From the NCBI RefSeq assembly GCF_013204855.1, contig NZ_JABMKZ010000008.1:124001-188000 (forward strand): a DNA stretch of 64,000 nt. Direction: 5' to 3'. Below, piece by piece: positions 9,821-19,654 of the stretch. The notes beneath the pieces were generated by a model. The model ran no database searches. It was given only the letters and a program-made list of their open reading frames with translations, and had not been told where the DNA came from. How positions within the stretch are numbered: position 1 is the stretch's first letter; each line of letters starts with the position of its first letter. The stretch is from Paenibacillus alba. Its GTDB lineage: Bacteria; Bacillota; Bacilli; Paenibacillales; NBRC-103111. Made by a program: the position numbers and the translations under genes.

Positions 9821-11257
9821 TCATGGTGGGGGCTGTTTCTCTCGATACTGGGTCGGTGACATGCTTTTAATGCGTTTAAAAATCCTGGTAAAGTAGAAAT
9901 AATCGTTGAAGCCGCATTTTTCGCCGATTTCATGAATGGACAAGGTGGTTTCGACCAGCAGTTTGCATGCGTACTGGATTCTTTGCCGGGAAACGTACTC
10001 GACAAAGTTTTCTCCGACTTCCTTCTTGAATAGATGGCATAAATAATTGGGGCTAAGTTGGAATTTCTCTGAGAGAGACGGAATGGTGATCTCTTGGGTG
10101 TAGTTGTTGTGGATATAAAGCAGGATATCCTTTATTTTCTTGTGAGAAACGCTCATAGTTCGCGCTTCGACGTCCTCTACAATAAATCCAGAGGTGTGCA
10201 CAATCAAATAATCGAGCATTGCATCGACATTCCCGAAATGTTCGTAAAGGTGCTGGTAGCCTTCAAACAATTTCCCCCCTGCTTTCATACCGTCGCGGGT
10301 AAACAGGTACATGGTGGAAGTGAAGAGGAGGTAGGCATCGTTCATCCGAAATGTTCCGTCATGAAAGTGTACACGAGTAGATTCCATGCAAGCGACAAAT
10401 TGAATTCGATCCTTGCGCGTTATAGCATCGGCGATTCCTTTCAGATGTTCTACGATTGGTGAATCGGCAATGGCGGAGTAATAAATACCCGGTTTTCCTG
10501 TGGAGAATAGACCATAGGCGGCAAGCGAAGCGGATTCGACCGAACCTTCCAATCGGGCTAACTCGGACAGTGAGTGTCCGATGCCTATGCTGTAAGGCGC
10601 TGTCCCGTACGCTTCGACAACACTTTGCAGAAACGCCTTTACATGATGTTCGTATACCAAAAAGCCGTACCGCCGCAGGCTCATGCGGAATCCCAAATGC
10701 TTGATATTTGGCCATGCGAGTGGGAGCTCCTTACCTTGTACGACAATCGGTATAATGCTGGTTCGAGCGTCGTTCAGGGGCATCCCATTTTCCTCGAGCA
10801 CTCGCTTCACAGTATCCATTTCTCCGGCACAGATTGCTTCATATAGCTCAGAGACATGATCGTGGGAAGGACGGTTTTTTTTAGCTGCGAGCGCTTTGGA
10901 CAAGCGCTTCAGCATACTTTGGATCTCCTCAATTTCAAATGGCTTTAAGCAGTAACCGAAAGCGCCGAAATTCAGTGCCTTCTGAGCATAGGTAAACTCC
11001 GCATGACCGCTTAAGACTACAAACAGGGTATGCTTTGAAACTGCTTTTCCTTTCTTGATTAGCTCCAGACCGTTCAGTAGCGGCATCTTAATATCGGTTA
11101 GCACGAAGTCAGGTTGCAAGCGTTCGATCAACACTAATGCTTCTTGTCCGTTCCTAGCGTCCCCGATCACTGAGAAACCTCTTTCTCCCCAGTCTACGCC
11201 TGCTTTAAGTCCCTCAATGATCCATGGTTCATCGTCGACGATGATCGCTGTATACAT
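9821..11257 (-). CDS. Response regulator, CheY-like receiver plus AraC-type DNA-binding domain (YesN-like)
   Basis: This 478-residue two-component regulator is probably the partner of the YesM-type kinase at 17468-19228. The receiver (1-120) has the acidic pocket at D8/D9 (IIVDDEP), the phosphoacceptor D55 (FVLTDIKMP) and the late KPFEIEEI lysine. A variable middle follows, then an AraC/XylS double helix-turn-helix (about 375-475) containing ISRQRIQYACKLLVET-like and CGFNDYFYFTRIFKRI motifs. I place the start at ATG 11257, just downstream of AAAGGGGGA; the longer upstream frame lacks a ribosome binding site. It is divergent from the importer operon starting at 11668, which is its likely target. 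The kinase gene lies on the far side of that operon, an unusual split. Confidence 0.92.
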   Translation of the reverse strand: MYTAIIVDDEPWIIEGLKAGVDWGERGFSVIGDARNGQEALVLIERLQPDFVLTDIKMPLLNGLELIKKGKAVSKHTLFVVLSGHAEFTYAQKALNFGAFGYCLKPFEIEEIQSMLKRLSKALAAKKNRPSHDHVSELYEAICAGEMDTVKRVLEENGMPLNDARTSIIPIVVQGKELPLAWPNIKHLGFRMSLRRYGFLVYEHHVKAFLQSVVEAYGTAPYSIGIGHSLSELARLEGSVESASLAAYGLFSTGKPGIYYSAIADSPIVEHLKGIADAITRKDRIQFVACMESTRVHFHDGTFRMNDAYLLFTSTMYLFTRDGMKAGGKLFEGYQHLYEHFGNVDAMLDYLIVHTSGFIVEDVEARTMSVSHKKIKDILLYIHNNYTQEITIPSLSEKFQLSPNYLCHLFKKEVGENFVEYVSRQRIQYACKLLVETTLSIHEIGEKCGFNDYFYFTRIFKRIKSMSPTQYREKQPPP

Positions 11258-11667
11258 CTTATCCCCCTTTACTTTGCTTATAGCCCTGCTCGACTTTCTA
11301 TAAGGATACACCACATCTGTGCATCGGTAAATCGTTGTTCTATGGAGAAAATTACGATTTTTACGTGAATAAACAATGATGGCATTTAAATGTAAGCATT
11401 TTCATAATAAAATCCACATGTCACCATAAAATCATCTATACTCTGGAAATTTAAAACTTTCTATAATCTAAATAAGACTTACTAAGCAATTGAAACACCC
11501 AGTAATGACAAGGGTATGTACCAGTTTCGTCGAATGTAGATGCAAGGATATCGCGATCGGATATTTAACCTTGGGTCTTGCGTGGATGAATCATACATCA
11601 ACGGGTGTCTCGGTTAGTGAGCCCAAATTATTATAACAGCTAGATAGTGGCCAGGAGGCGATAACAT
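11258..11667. promoter_or_regulatory. Divergent regulatory region between response regulator and importer operon, with a cre-like site
   Basis: This non-coding stretch of about 400 bases separates divergent genes. TGTAAGCATTTTCA at 11391-11404 matches the CcpA catabolite-responsive element consensus TGWAANCGNTNWCA at all but one position, suggesting glucose repression. A possible -10 box TATAAT lies at 11462-11467 with a poor -35. The leader from about 11470 to the ribosome binding site at 11653 is long (about 180 bases); I see no convincing riboswitch fold in it. Confidence 0.45.
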
Positions 11668-12618
11668 TTGGATAAGACCATTGTAACAATCCCTAGGATA
11701 GTGAAGAGACAGAATACGTGGAAAGCCGCTCTCCAATATAAATATTTCTACATCATGGTTCTGCCGATTGTGATCTGGTACCTGTTGTTCAGCTATGCAC
11801 CTATGTACGGGATCACACTGGCATTCAAGTCGTTCGATTACAGTAAAGGCATCTTGGGCAGTCCGTGGGTAGGATTCCAGCATTTCAAAGAGCTGTATTA
11901 CGATCCGGATTTCCGGAATGCTTTCAAAAATACGGTGATCATTAGCTTCGCCAAGTTGCTCATTACGTTCCCGCTTCCTATCCTGCTTGCGATTCTGCTG
12001 AACGAATTCTCACGAACAGTGGCCAAGAAGTTTTTCCAAACGGTACTTACCTTTCCGCATTTCATCTCTTGGGTCGTTCTCGCGGGAATCGTTTCCAACG
12101 TGGTAAGCAGGGATGGCATCCTCAACCAGTTGGTCGCGCTGTTCGGCGGAGAGCCGTTATCGCCTCTTGTCGAGCAAAGCATGTTCCGGCCGATGTTGTA
12201 TATTACGCATGTATGGAAAGAAGTCGGTTGGGATTCCATCATCTATCTGGCTGCGCTGGCGGGAATCAATCCCGAATTGTACGAAGCTGCTGAAATCGAT
12301 GGCGCGAATCGCTTTCAAAGGCTGTTATACGTCGCTTGGCCGGGAATTAAGGGCACGGTTGCGATACTGCTCATTTTGAATGTTGGCCATCTAATGGCAC
12401 TTGGCTCAAGCTTTGAACAGATCTTTAACCTATACAGCGCGCCAGTGTACGAGGTTGCGGACACGATCGACACTTATGTATACCGTACTTCCTTTACGAC
12501 GGGCGCCGATTTCGGATATACGACTGCGGTGGGATTCGTGAAATCATTCATCAATTTATTCTTGCTCATGATCGCCAATTCAGTGGTTAAAAGGTTGGGG
12601 GAAGAAGGGCTTTATTAA
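11668..12618 (+). CDS. Sugar ABC transporter permease 1 (LplB family, CUT1 type)
   Basis: This 316-residue membrane protein has six predicted transmembrane segments and the N-terminal LFSYAPMYGITLAFKSFDY signature of LplB permeases. The cytoplasmic EAA loop, which contacts the ATPase, is ELYEAAEIDGANRFQRLLY near residue 210. It starts at TTG 11668, nine bases after AGGAGG (11653-11658). It forms the transmembrane channel with the next gene product. No ATPase is encoded in the operon, so a shared MsmX-like ATPase is likely. The substrate is probably an oligosaccharide, judged from family and context only. Confidence 0.92.
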   Translation: MDKTIVTIPRIVKRQNTWKAALQYKYFYIMVLPIVIWYLLFSYAPMYGITLAFKSFDYSKGILGSPWVGFQHFKELYYDPDFRNAFKNTVIISFAKLLITFPLPILLAILLNEFSRTVAKKFFQTVLTFPHFISWVVLAGIVSNVVSRDGILNQLVALFGGEPLSPLVEQSMFRPMLYITHVWKEVGWDSIIYLAALAGINPELYEAAEIDGANRFQRLLYVAWPGIKGTVAILLILNVGHLMALGSSFEQIFNLYSAPVYEVADTIDTYVYRTSFTTGADFGYTTAVGFVKSFINLFLLMIANSVVKRLGEEGLY

Positions 12619-12646
12619 CGAACTTGAAAGGAGGGAGAAGCATCAA

Positions 12647-13540
12647 ATGCAAACGGTTCGTTCTCGTGGGAAAATAAGCACTTTCGATATCGGTACTTAT
12701 ATTCTTCTAGCCATACTAGCGGTCATCACATTTTTCCCGTTCTACAACGTCTTGATTATCTCTTTTGCCAAATTCGATGTTATTAGCAAGAGCAAGTTGT
12801 ATGTGCTTCCACTTTCGGTAGATTTGGCCGCTTATAAGCTTCTATTGTCAGACACCAAGTTTTGGCACTCCTTTCTGGTATCCGTAATCGTGACGGTTAC
12901 CGGTGTGGCCTTCAGCATGTGTATTTCCGTAGCAGGAGCTTACGCTCTTTCCAAGAAGGGCATGCCGGGGAGAAATGGCATCCTGACGTTTATTATCATT
13001 ACGATGTTTTTTAACGGTGGCCTCATTCCTTTTTACCTTATCGTCAAAAACTTGGGACTGGTAAATAATATTCTGGTCATGATGATCCCCGCTGGTCTCA
13101 ACACGATGTATATCATTATCATGAAAAATTACTTCGGAACCTTGCCTGAGAGTCTTGAGGAATCGGCCAAATTGGACGGCGCCAATGATATCTACATTTT
13201 GCTCAAAATAATTATTCCGATCTCAATGCCATTCGTGGCGACATTCGCACTCTTTTATGCAGTAGAAAGATGGAATGATTGGTGGTATGCGCTTTTATTC
13301 ATAAGTGACTCCGCGAAGTTGCCGCTACAGATCTATTTAAGAGAGATCTTAATCACCTCCAGTTCAACGTTAAACAGTATGGCTATGACCCTGGCCGAAC
13401 AGCAGAAAACGGCAAAAATTTATACGCCGAGCCTGCAGATGGCTGCGATTATCGTCACCTGCGTGCCGATCGTCATGGTGTATCCGTTTCTGCAGAAACA
13501 CTTTACCAAAGGTTTGATGGTTGGTTCCATCAAAGGATAA
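12647..13540 (+). CDS. Sugar ABC transporter permease 2 (YtcP family, CUT1 type)
   Basis: This 297-residue partner permease has six hydrophobic segments, the conserved TFFPFYNVLIISFA start, an EAA loop at LEESAKLDGANDIYILLKI and the family C-terminus FLQKHFTKGLMVGSIKG. The start ATG 12647 follows GGAGGG by about ten bases, 28 bases after the stop of permease 1. It completes the heterodimeric membrane channel for the binding lipoprotein encoded next. Confidence 0.92.
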   Translation: MQTVRSRGKISTFDIGTYILLAILAVITFFPFYNVLIISFAKFDVISKSKLYVLPLSVDLAAYKLLLSDTKFWHSFLVSVIVTVTGVAFSMCISVAGAYALSKKGMPGRNGILTFIIITMFFNGGLIPFYLIVKNLGLVNNILVMMIPAGLNTMYIIIMKNYFGTLPESLEESAKLDGANDIYILLKIIIPISMPFVATFALFYAVERWNDWWYALLFISDSAKLPLQIYLREILITSSSTLNSMAMTLAEQQKTAKIYTPSLQMAAIIVTCVPIVMVYPFLQKHFTKGLMVGSIKG

Positions 13541-13591
13541 GGCAACTTCATATAGATCCTGTCCTAAACAGAAAAAAGGGAGGCTTCAAGA

Positions 13592-15214
13592 ATGAAAAAA
13601 CAGTTTAAAAGGCTGGGGTTAACATTCGTAAGCATGGTGTTATCAGCAAGTATGATGGCGGCATGCGCCAAAACGGAAAATTCGGGCTCGAACGCGTCTG
13701 CTACTCCAAATGGGTCGACGGCACCAGTAGCCGAGGCGAATCCGTATCAAGAGCACATGGATATCTCTGTAGCTTTCTGGGATATCGATGGTATGGCTGC
13801 CCAGTTCGATAAGGATCCCATTTTTCAAGATGTGATGAAGAAGTTCAACATTTCCATTAAGCCAGTTAACATCACATGGGATGACTATCAGCAGAAGATT
13901 CAAATGTGGGCAGCATCCGGGCAGCTACCCGACATTTTTGCGATAGATGCGATCGGTACAGATTACCAAAGAAAATGGATCTCACAAGGCGTTGTGAAAG
14001 CGCTCCCGAGTGAAATGGCGACAAAATATCCGAATCTGAGTAAATATTTTGAAGCCCCAGACATTAAAGCTTTGTCAGTAGGTGGGAAATATTACAACGT
14101 TCCGAGAAAAATGTACCCGAGCGTCGATTGGAGTGCGCTGGACCGCTTGGTCGTGTACAGATGGGACTTAGCTCAAAAAGCGGGCATTACCAAGGAACCG
14201 GAAACTTGGGAAGAGTTTCAGGCAATGTTGAAGGCCATCGTCGACAAGGACCCGGAAGGGAAGAAAATCACAGGGTTAACTTCGTCGACAACCAAAATGA
14301 TCGGTGGATTGTTCTGGCTGTACGGCAACCCGGCGGCTACAAGTGACGGTAGCGGCGTAGATTTTAAATGGATAAAAGAGGATGGGAAGTTTGTTCCTGC
14401 CGTATTCTCCAAGCAAGCACTTCCGGCGCTTAAAAACATGAAGAACATGTATACAAGCAACCTCATAGATCCCGACATCGCACAGACGAAGCCTGACCTC
14501 GCGTATGACAAGTTCATGTCCGGTAAAGCAGGCGCGTTGCTAATGGCCGGATTCACCAATATCGACATTCAACTGTATCAAAAACGCTGGAAAAATACGA
14601 ATCCGAACGACGATATGATGAAGAACATCAAGGTACTGAAGCCGCTTGTCGGACCAGACGGGCAGCGTAATCACTCCGTATTCAAAACTTACTGGTCGGA
14701 AAGCTACTTCAGCGCACAAATTAGCGACAAGAAGCTCGATAGAATCATGCGGCTTTATGATTATATCCTTTCTCCTGAAGGGAAAGATTTGTTGACTTAC
14801 GGCATTAAGGATAAGGACTATAAAATCGAGAACGGCAAAAAGGTTCCAATCGGAGAAGACAAGGGCAACAAATACCCGGCTTCCGGATTCTTGAAAACTC
14901 TTGTCACCTACAATAGCTATGAGACCGTAAAAATTGACAATCCGTCGATCCAGAACATGCAGATCAGACAGGCGGCCGTTGATTATATTGACTGGATTCT
15001 GAAGAATACCAAGGTGCCCGATTACAATATTAACCTGACTTACATGTCTACGCCTGCAAAAGATAAATTTACAGTGATGGACCACGATGATCTGTTGAAG
15101 GTGATGCTGTCCAAGGACCCCGTCGAGAAAGTCTGGGGAGATATAGTGAACGGCTATAAAGCAAAAGGGCTTGATAAAATGATTGAGGAAATCAACGCTA
15201 AAGCCAAGGAATGA
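13592..15214 (+). CDS. Large sugar-binding lipoprotein of the ABC importer (LplA-type extracellular solute-binding protein)
   Basis: This 540-residue exported lipoprotein has a hydrophobic leader ending in MMAACAK (lipobox, Cys about residue 25), then a Ser/Thr/Ala-rich tether and a two-lobed binding fold. It belongs to the roughly 500-550-residue LplA/YtcQ class that pairs with LplB/YtcP permeases. The segment KPVNITWDDYQQKIQMWAAS and the following LPDIFAID are typical of lobe 1. The start ATG 13592 follows GGGAGG. A hairpin terminator follows at 15245. Ligand unknown; the next gene encodes a secreted beta-helix protein, which hints at a polysaccharide product. Confidence 0.92.
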   Translation: MKKQFKRLGLTFVSMVLSASMMAACAKTENSGSNASATPNGSTAPVAEANPYQEHMDISVAFWDIDGMAAQFDKDPIFQDVMKKFNISIKPVNITWDDYQQKIQMWAASGQLPDIFAIDAIGTDYQRKWISQGVVKALPSEMATKYPNLSKYFEAPDIKALSVGGKYYNVPRKMYPSVDWSALDRLVVYRWDLAQKAGITKEPETWEEFQAMLKAIVDKDPEGKKITGLTSSTTKMIGGLFWLYGNPAATSDGSGVDFKWIKEDGKFVPAVFSKQALPALKNMKNMYTSNLIDPDIAQTKPDLAYDKFMSGKAGALLMAGFTNIDIQLYQKRWKNTNPNDDMMKNIKVLKPLVGPDGQRNHSVFKTYWSESYFSAQISDKKLDRIMRLYDYILSPEGKDLLTYGIKDKDYKIENGKKVPIGEDKGNKYPASGFLKTLVTYNSYETVKIDNPSIQNMQIRQAAVDYIDWILKNTKVPDYNINLTYMSTPAKDKFTVMDHDDLLKVMLSKDPVEKVWGDIVNGYKAKGLDKMIEEINAKAKE

Positions 15215-15244
15215 GGTAATACAAATACCCGATAATGGTTGAAT

Positions 15245-15284
15245 CAGCCCTCTGTGACAAACACAAAGTTCAGGGGGCTGTTTT
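15245..15284 (+). terminator. Intrinsic terminator after the importer operon
   Basis: A 10-bp stem, CAGCCCTCTG (15245-15254) with CAGGGGGCTG (15271-15280) including one G-U pair, is followed by TTTTAATA. Confidence 0.75.
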
Positions 15285-15314
15285 AATACAAAAAAATGCA
15301 GGGAGATGGATTTG

Positions 15315-17354
15315 ATGAAGAAGTACTTGTATGTGTTGGTTGTGTTTGTTTTTTGTTTCCTGCTTTACACCTCGGCTCATGCGACCGGTAGCACGTACTA
15401 TGTAGACGCAACAGGAGGAAATGATGCCAACGACGGTCTGTTCACGTCAAGTCCCTGGAGGTCTCTTGACAAAGTAAACTCCACTGTGTTCGGACCTGGC
15501 GACAGAATTTTCCTTAAGGCAGGGGAAAGGTGGGCAGGTACGCTGCATCCACAAGGCTCCGGTTCGTCCGCAAGTCCTATTGTGCTGGATATGTATGGAA
15601 CAGGACCGAAGCCTCTTCTTGAAGGGCAGGGTGCGACGAATGTTGTTATGTTGTACAATCAGGAATACTGGGACATCGGCAACCTGGAAATTACGAACAC
15701 GACACCAACTCAAGGCACAGCCACCCGCAGCGGTGTTGAAGTGATCGGCCAGGATTTTCTTGCGAGCGCTACCACGGATAATGCCAATCCGGCAGTTCTG
15801 CACAACATTCGTTTGCATGATCTGTATATCCACGATATCAATGGGCATCATCCCAAAATCAACGGCGAAGTCAGTGTGGGTATCAAGGTGATTGCCAAAC
15901 GCTCGGAGGACGGCTCTCCGAGTCGCGTAACGAAATTCGATCAGGTGCTGATTGAGAATAACAAGATCGAGCGTGTAACCCGAGGGGGGATCTTGGTCAA
16001 ATCGGAATGGGCGAGTCGAGCCCAGCAAGGGGGAAGTGTAGTTGATCCGAACGTTCCGTGGACTCCCATAACCAACGTCATTATCCGTGGTAATCAGGTG
16101 CTGCATGTCAGCGGTGATGGCATCGTCACAGTAGTGACGACGGGGGCGTTAGTCGAGCACAACCGCGTTGATGGCTTCAATGAGGCAAAGGTCGATTATA
16201 ATGCAGGCATTTGGTCGTACAACGCCGATTATACGACTGCTCAATTCAATGAAGTGTCCGGCGGGAAAACGATCAAGGACGGCATGGCGTTTGACTTCGA
16301 TAATGGCACGAAAGGTCTATTGTTCCAATACAACTATAGCCACGACAACGAAGGAGGCACCGTTCTCATTTGTCAGAATGAAACAAACGGCTCCGTTTCC
16401 GACGGGATTTTCCGTTACAACATTAGCCAGAACGACCATTATCAAATGATAACTGTATGCAAATTTGGCAATTACAGCAATATGCAATTTTATAATAACG
16501 TGTTTTATGTGGGTCCCGGCATCGCCAACAATATGCTAGTCAATCAGGGTGGCAATGGGCAGGCCAGCTTCAAGAACAACATCTTCTATAACCGTGGAAC
16601 AGGCGGTTATATGGCGAAGTCAACTTGGACCTATGACAGCAACCTGTTCTTCGGCAATAATTCACCGTCGGCGACAGTCATTCCCGACAGCCATATGGTG
16701 AAATTAGATCCACAATTCCTGAATCCGGGAAGTGGGACGGGAATTAATGGATTGGACGGGTATCAGTTACGGAATACGTCTCCGGCGCTGAACAATGGAG
16801 CAGTGATAACGGGTAACGGCGGCCGGGATTTCCGGGGAAATCCTCTCTACTATCTTGCCCCGGATAGAGGGGGATTCGAATATCAATCCAACCCCGCTCC
16901 CGCACCGACCAATATTGCCATGACCAAAACACCGACATCTGGCAGCTATATCGTTAATCCTGCACGCGCCACCGACGGCGTATTGAACGATTCGAGTCTC
17001 TACGCTGGACTGGATCAAGGGTTGCAGTGGATGAAGATGGACCTGGGGGCCGTCTACAATGTAAGCAGCGTGAAACTGTGGCACTTGTTAGGGGGCGGAC
17101 GTACTTATAAGGACGTTATTGTACAGTTTTCAAACACCGCCGATTTCTCAAACGGGGTTACGACCGTCTTTAATAACGATACCAACAACAGTGCCGGTCA
17201 GGGTATCGGGACTGATGCGGAATATGTTGAAACCACTGCAGGTAAGCATGTTTCTTTTAGTCCAGTGCTAGCGAGATACGTTCGTTTCTGGTCCAACGGA
17301 AGCACGGTCAACGGATTCAACCATTATGTGGAGGCGGAAGTTTACGGTAACTAG
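15315..17354 (+). CDS. Secreted right-handed beta-helix protein with C-terminal discoidin (F5/8 type C) domain
   Basis: This 679-residue exported protein has a signal peptide at about 1-23 (ending TSAHA). A parallel beta-helix region (about 25-540) opens with STYYVDATGGNDANDGLFTS and GDRIFLKAGERW, the usual start of pectate-lyase-like and inverting-hydrolase beta-helix proteins. Repeated Asn-rich turns such as IIRGNQVLHVSGDGIV follow. The last 135 residues (from NIAMTKTPTSG) form a coagulation factor 5/8 type C domain for carbohydrate binding. I choose ATG 15315 because GGGAG (15301-15305) then sits nine bases upstream; the ATG at 15306 touches that sequence. It is probably a lyase or glycosidase feeding the adjacent importer. 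The catalytic residues cannot be assigned. Confidence 0.88.
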   Translation: MKKYLYVLVVFVFCFLLYTSAHATGSTYYVDATGGNDANDGLFTSSPWRSLDKVNSTVFGPGDRIFLKAGERWAGTLHPQGSGSSASPIVLDMYGTGPKPLLEGQGATNVVMLYNQEYWDIGNLEITNTTPTQGTATRSGVEVIGQDFLASATTDNANPAVLHNIRLHDLYIHDINGHHPKINGEVSVGIKVIAKRSEDGSPSRVTKFDQVLIENNKIERVTRGGILVKSEWASRAQQGGSVVDPNVPWTPITNVIIRGNQVLHVSGDGIVTVVTTGALVEHNRVDGFNEAKVDYNAGIWSYNADYTTAQFNEVSGGKTIKDGMAFDFDNGTKGLLFQYNYSHDNEGGTVLICQNETNGSVSDGIFRYNISQNDHYQMITVCKFGNYSNMQFYNNVFYVGPGIANNMLVNQGGNGQASFKNNIFYNRGTGGYMAKSTWTYDSNLFFGNNSPSATVIPDSHMVKLDPQFLNPGSGTGINGLDGYQLRNTSPALNNGAVITGNGGRDFRGNPLYYLAPDRGGFEYQSNPAPAPTNIAMTKTPTSGSYIVNPARATDGVLNDSSLYAGLDQGLQWMKMDLGAVYNVSSVKLWHLLGGGRTYKDVIVQFSNTADFSNGVTTVFNNDTNNSAGQGIGTDAEYVETTAGKHVSFSPVLARYVRFWSNGSTVNGFNHYVEAEVYGN

Positions 17355-17375
17355 ACATTAAGAACCCTTCGAGTG

Positions 17376-17413
17376 AGGATATTTACCCGAAATGGGAAGG
17401 TGTCCTTTTTATT
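17376..17413. terminator. Hairpin between convergent beta-helix and kinase genes
   Basis: A 13-base arm at 17376-17388 pairs with GGGAAGGTGTCCT at 17394-17406, allowing three G-U pairs and one mismatch. The loop is GAAAT-like and it is followed by TTTTTATTT, which suits termination of the plus-strand gene. Confidence 0.7.
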
Positions 17414-17467
17414 TAGTAACTTGACGATCGATAAGGGCGAAGGGATACCCTTGCTAAATTTACGAAT

Positions 17468-19228
17468 TTAGGAAGGGAGGATCATTCGGACTTCAGTTCC
17501 TTTCCCGCTTGTACTGTGCAAGGTGATGCCATATGCATCTCCATAGGAATACTTTATTCGGTTGTTGACATTAGTTACGCCTATATGTTCGGTGGAGGTT
17601 GTTTGCTTGGCATTGATCAGCTCCGTCAAATAGGCAAGACGTGCTGGTTCCATGCCATAGCCGTTGTCGGAGATGATGATTTCCAGCATCGCTTCGTCAT
17701 TCTTTTGAACGGAAATTCGTACGACGCCGCCTTCGGGTAAAGGCTCAAGTCCGTGGGAGATCGCATTTTCCACTATCGGCTGAAGTATCATTTTGGGAAC
17801 CCGGATCGGGAGGAGGTGCTCGGGACAGTATAACTCATACCCAATTCTGCCGAAGAACCTGAGTTGATGGATTTTAACATAAGAACTCACAACCTTCAGT
17901 TCCTCCTCCAGACTGACTTCATCTCCGCCTTTGATGCTATACCGCAACATCCTGCTTAGCGCCGCAGCCATTTCGTATATGTCTTTGTTGCCTTTGGCAA
18001 GAGCGAGCCCCTTTAAGGAATCTAGCGTATTGAACAGAAAATGAGGGTTGATCTGACTTCGGAGAAAGGCAAATTCCATCCGCTGCTTCTCGATTTCCGA
18101 TTGGTATAGCTGGGTGCTAGTCTGTACCAGCCGATCCGTTAGCTCGTGAATGCGTTCCAGCATGGTATTGAACTCGGTTGAAATCACCTCGATTTCCGCA
18201 TAGCCTTCTAAATTAACCTTCGAGTTCAGCGCGTTCAGGTTTTCGCGTTTCAATCTTTTCATAAAGGCCATCAACTTGGAAAGGGGCTTTAACAGATTCA
18301 TCATCAGTATGTAGTAAGGGACAGATACAAGAAGTACCGCAATGAAAAATAACGTGTAGCTGGCCGTCCGTAGCTTGTTCAAATCTTTCATGAGGAAGTT
18401 GAGCGGGGTTGCCGCAACGATGCTTCCCGAAATCTCCTGCAAGACATGAGCTTGCACGGCGTAGCGATCACCCATCAGATTCTTTATTACCGATCGGTTC
18501 TGGACATCCATGGGCGGCGGTGTGCTCATTTGATTGAAAATCTTGTCATCAGGTCTGCTGTTCGTATACACGAGTTGTTTGCTGTCAAATAAATAAAAAG
18601 TCGTCCCAGCGAGGGCAAGCTGGGGGTATTTTTCTATTTCTGCTTTTATCGTTTGCACATCAAGCACGATGCAAATATATCCGCTCATATCTCCGTAAGG
18701 CAACTGATCACCTGTGGAGAAAATATTCATACCGAACAATAGCCTGTCCCGGTCTCCCGTTTGGCCCGCTTTGCGGAAGCCAGCGTAATGCACGATCCCG
18801 TCGCTTCCGAGTTCATTTGAGGCGGCGAATGCATCCTTGAGGTTGCCCTGCAGAGAGACATACTTGTTCTGATTGCTGACGATGATGATATCAATGATAT
18901 CTTTGTTCGTATTCTTAATAATCCCCAAGAGACTCTCGACTTTCTCGGAGAGTTCGTACACTTTTAAACTGTCTTTTTCGGCCAAAAAGTTTTGAACGGT
19001 CACATCGTAGCTTAGATTGGTCATCAGCTTCGATATATTGTCGTAGTTTGAGGCGACCCGCTGCTTCATGATAGAGATGAGTTCTTCATTATTTTGGGTG
19101 CTATGATTGATGATGATTTCGCTCGCCATGTTGTATACCTTCACGAAAGTAAACGGTATTATGGCGATAATGATAATTCCGATGATCAAGACTTGGGACT
19201 TGATAGACAGCTTTTTAAAATATCTCAT
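17468..19228 (-). CDS. Sensor histidine kinase, YesM-like (cache, HAMP, His_kinase and HATPase domains)
   Basis: This 586-residue membrane kinase has TM1 at about 10-32, an extracellular double-cache-like sensor to about 290, TM2 at about 295-320, then a HAMP linker and coiled coil. The phosphoacceptor histidine lies in SQINPHFLFNTLDSL, followed by the HATPase N box (ILQPIVENAISHGLEP) and G box (ISDNGYGMEP). I start at ATG 19228, six bases after GGGGAG. It is the presumed partner of the AraC-type regulator at 9821-11257: the two genes lie on the same strand but are separated by about 6 kb containing the importer and beta-helix genes. It probably senses an extracellular sugar, possibly through the binding lipoprotein. 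Confidence 0.92.
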   Translation of the reverse strand: MRYFKKLSIKSQVLIIGIIIIAIIPFTFVKVYNMASEIIINHSTQNNEELISIMKQRVASNYDNISKLMTNLSYDVTVQNFLAEKDSLKVYELSEKVESLLGIIKNTNKDIIDIIIVSNQNKYVSLQGNLKDAFAASNELGSDGIVHYAGFRKAGQTGDRDRLLFGMNIFSTGDQLPYGDMSGYICIVLDVQTIKAEIEKYPQLALAGTTFYLFDSKQLVYTNSRPDDKIFNQMSTPPPMDVQNRSVIKNLMGDRYAVQAHVLQEISGSIVAATPLNFLMKDLNKLRTASYTLFFIAVLLVSVPYYILMMNLLKPLSKLMAFMKRLKRENLNALNSKVNLEGYAEIEVISTEFNTMLERIHELTDRLVQTSTQLYQSEIEKQRMEFAFLRSQINPHFLFNTLDSLKGLALAKGNKDIYEMAAALSRMLRYSIKGGDEVSLEEELKVVSSYVKIHQLRFFGRIGYELYCPEHLLPIRVPKMILQPIVENAISHGLEPLPEGGVVRISVQKNDEAMLEIIISDNGYGMEPARLAYLTELINAKQTTSTEHIGVTNVNNRIKYSYGDAYGITLHSTSGKGTEVRMILPS

Positions 19229-19530
19229 CTTTTTCTCCCCATCATATGTTTCGGTTTGTTGCAACCGATTAAGATGAATCCATACTCTTCGTGCGGCAGT
19301 ATTAAAGCGGTGTCGGCTAGATTCAAGTTAAGTTTAGCATAAGGAAAGGAACTGAAGAAACACAAAAGATGATCTCGGATATGGTTAATACCTGGATTGG
19401 ATGAAAATAGCACGAACACTAAAGAATATCTACTCTCTTGATGGACATATTTCTCCAATCGAAAGGCGCTTAGTCGACAAGCGCTTATTTTCGTGTTAAA
19501 ACCCATTGAATATAGCTTAATAAAGCAAAA

Positions 19531-19606
19531 TACTGCATATTATTATTATAAAAACGCAAAAAACCGTTGAAATGATGATTGCTTACCTGTATACTTTAGC
19601 TATAAC
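19531..19606 (+). promoter_or_regulatory. Promoter A with putative operator, upstream of the PhnP-like gene
   Basis: The 426 bases between the kinase gene (starting 19228, minus strand) and the hydrolase gene hold this promoter. The -35 is TTGCTT (19579-19584), then 16 bases, then TATAAC (19601-19606). Upstream lie TACTGCATATTATTATTAT (from 19531) and ACGCAAAAA, both shared with the promoter before phnX (30391-30479) and partly with the one at 22831-22911. I take the shared parts as candidate sites for the DeoR-family regulator encoded at 22019. A small GCGCTT/AAGCGC hairpin at about 19463-19482 could belong to the divergent kinase promoter. Confidence 0.5.
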
Positions 19607-19654
19607 GCACGCAAGAAGCGTTGAATTAACGATTCAATGGAGGGTGAAGCACTC

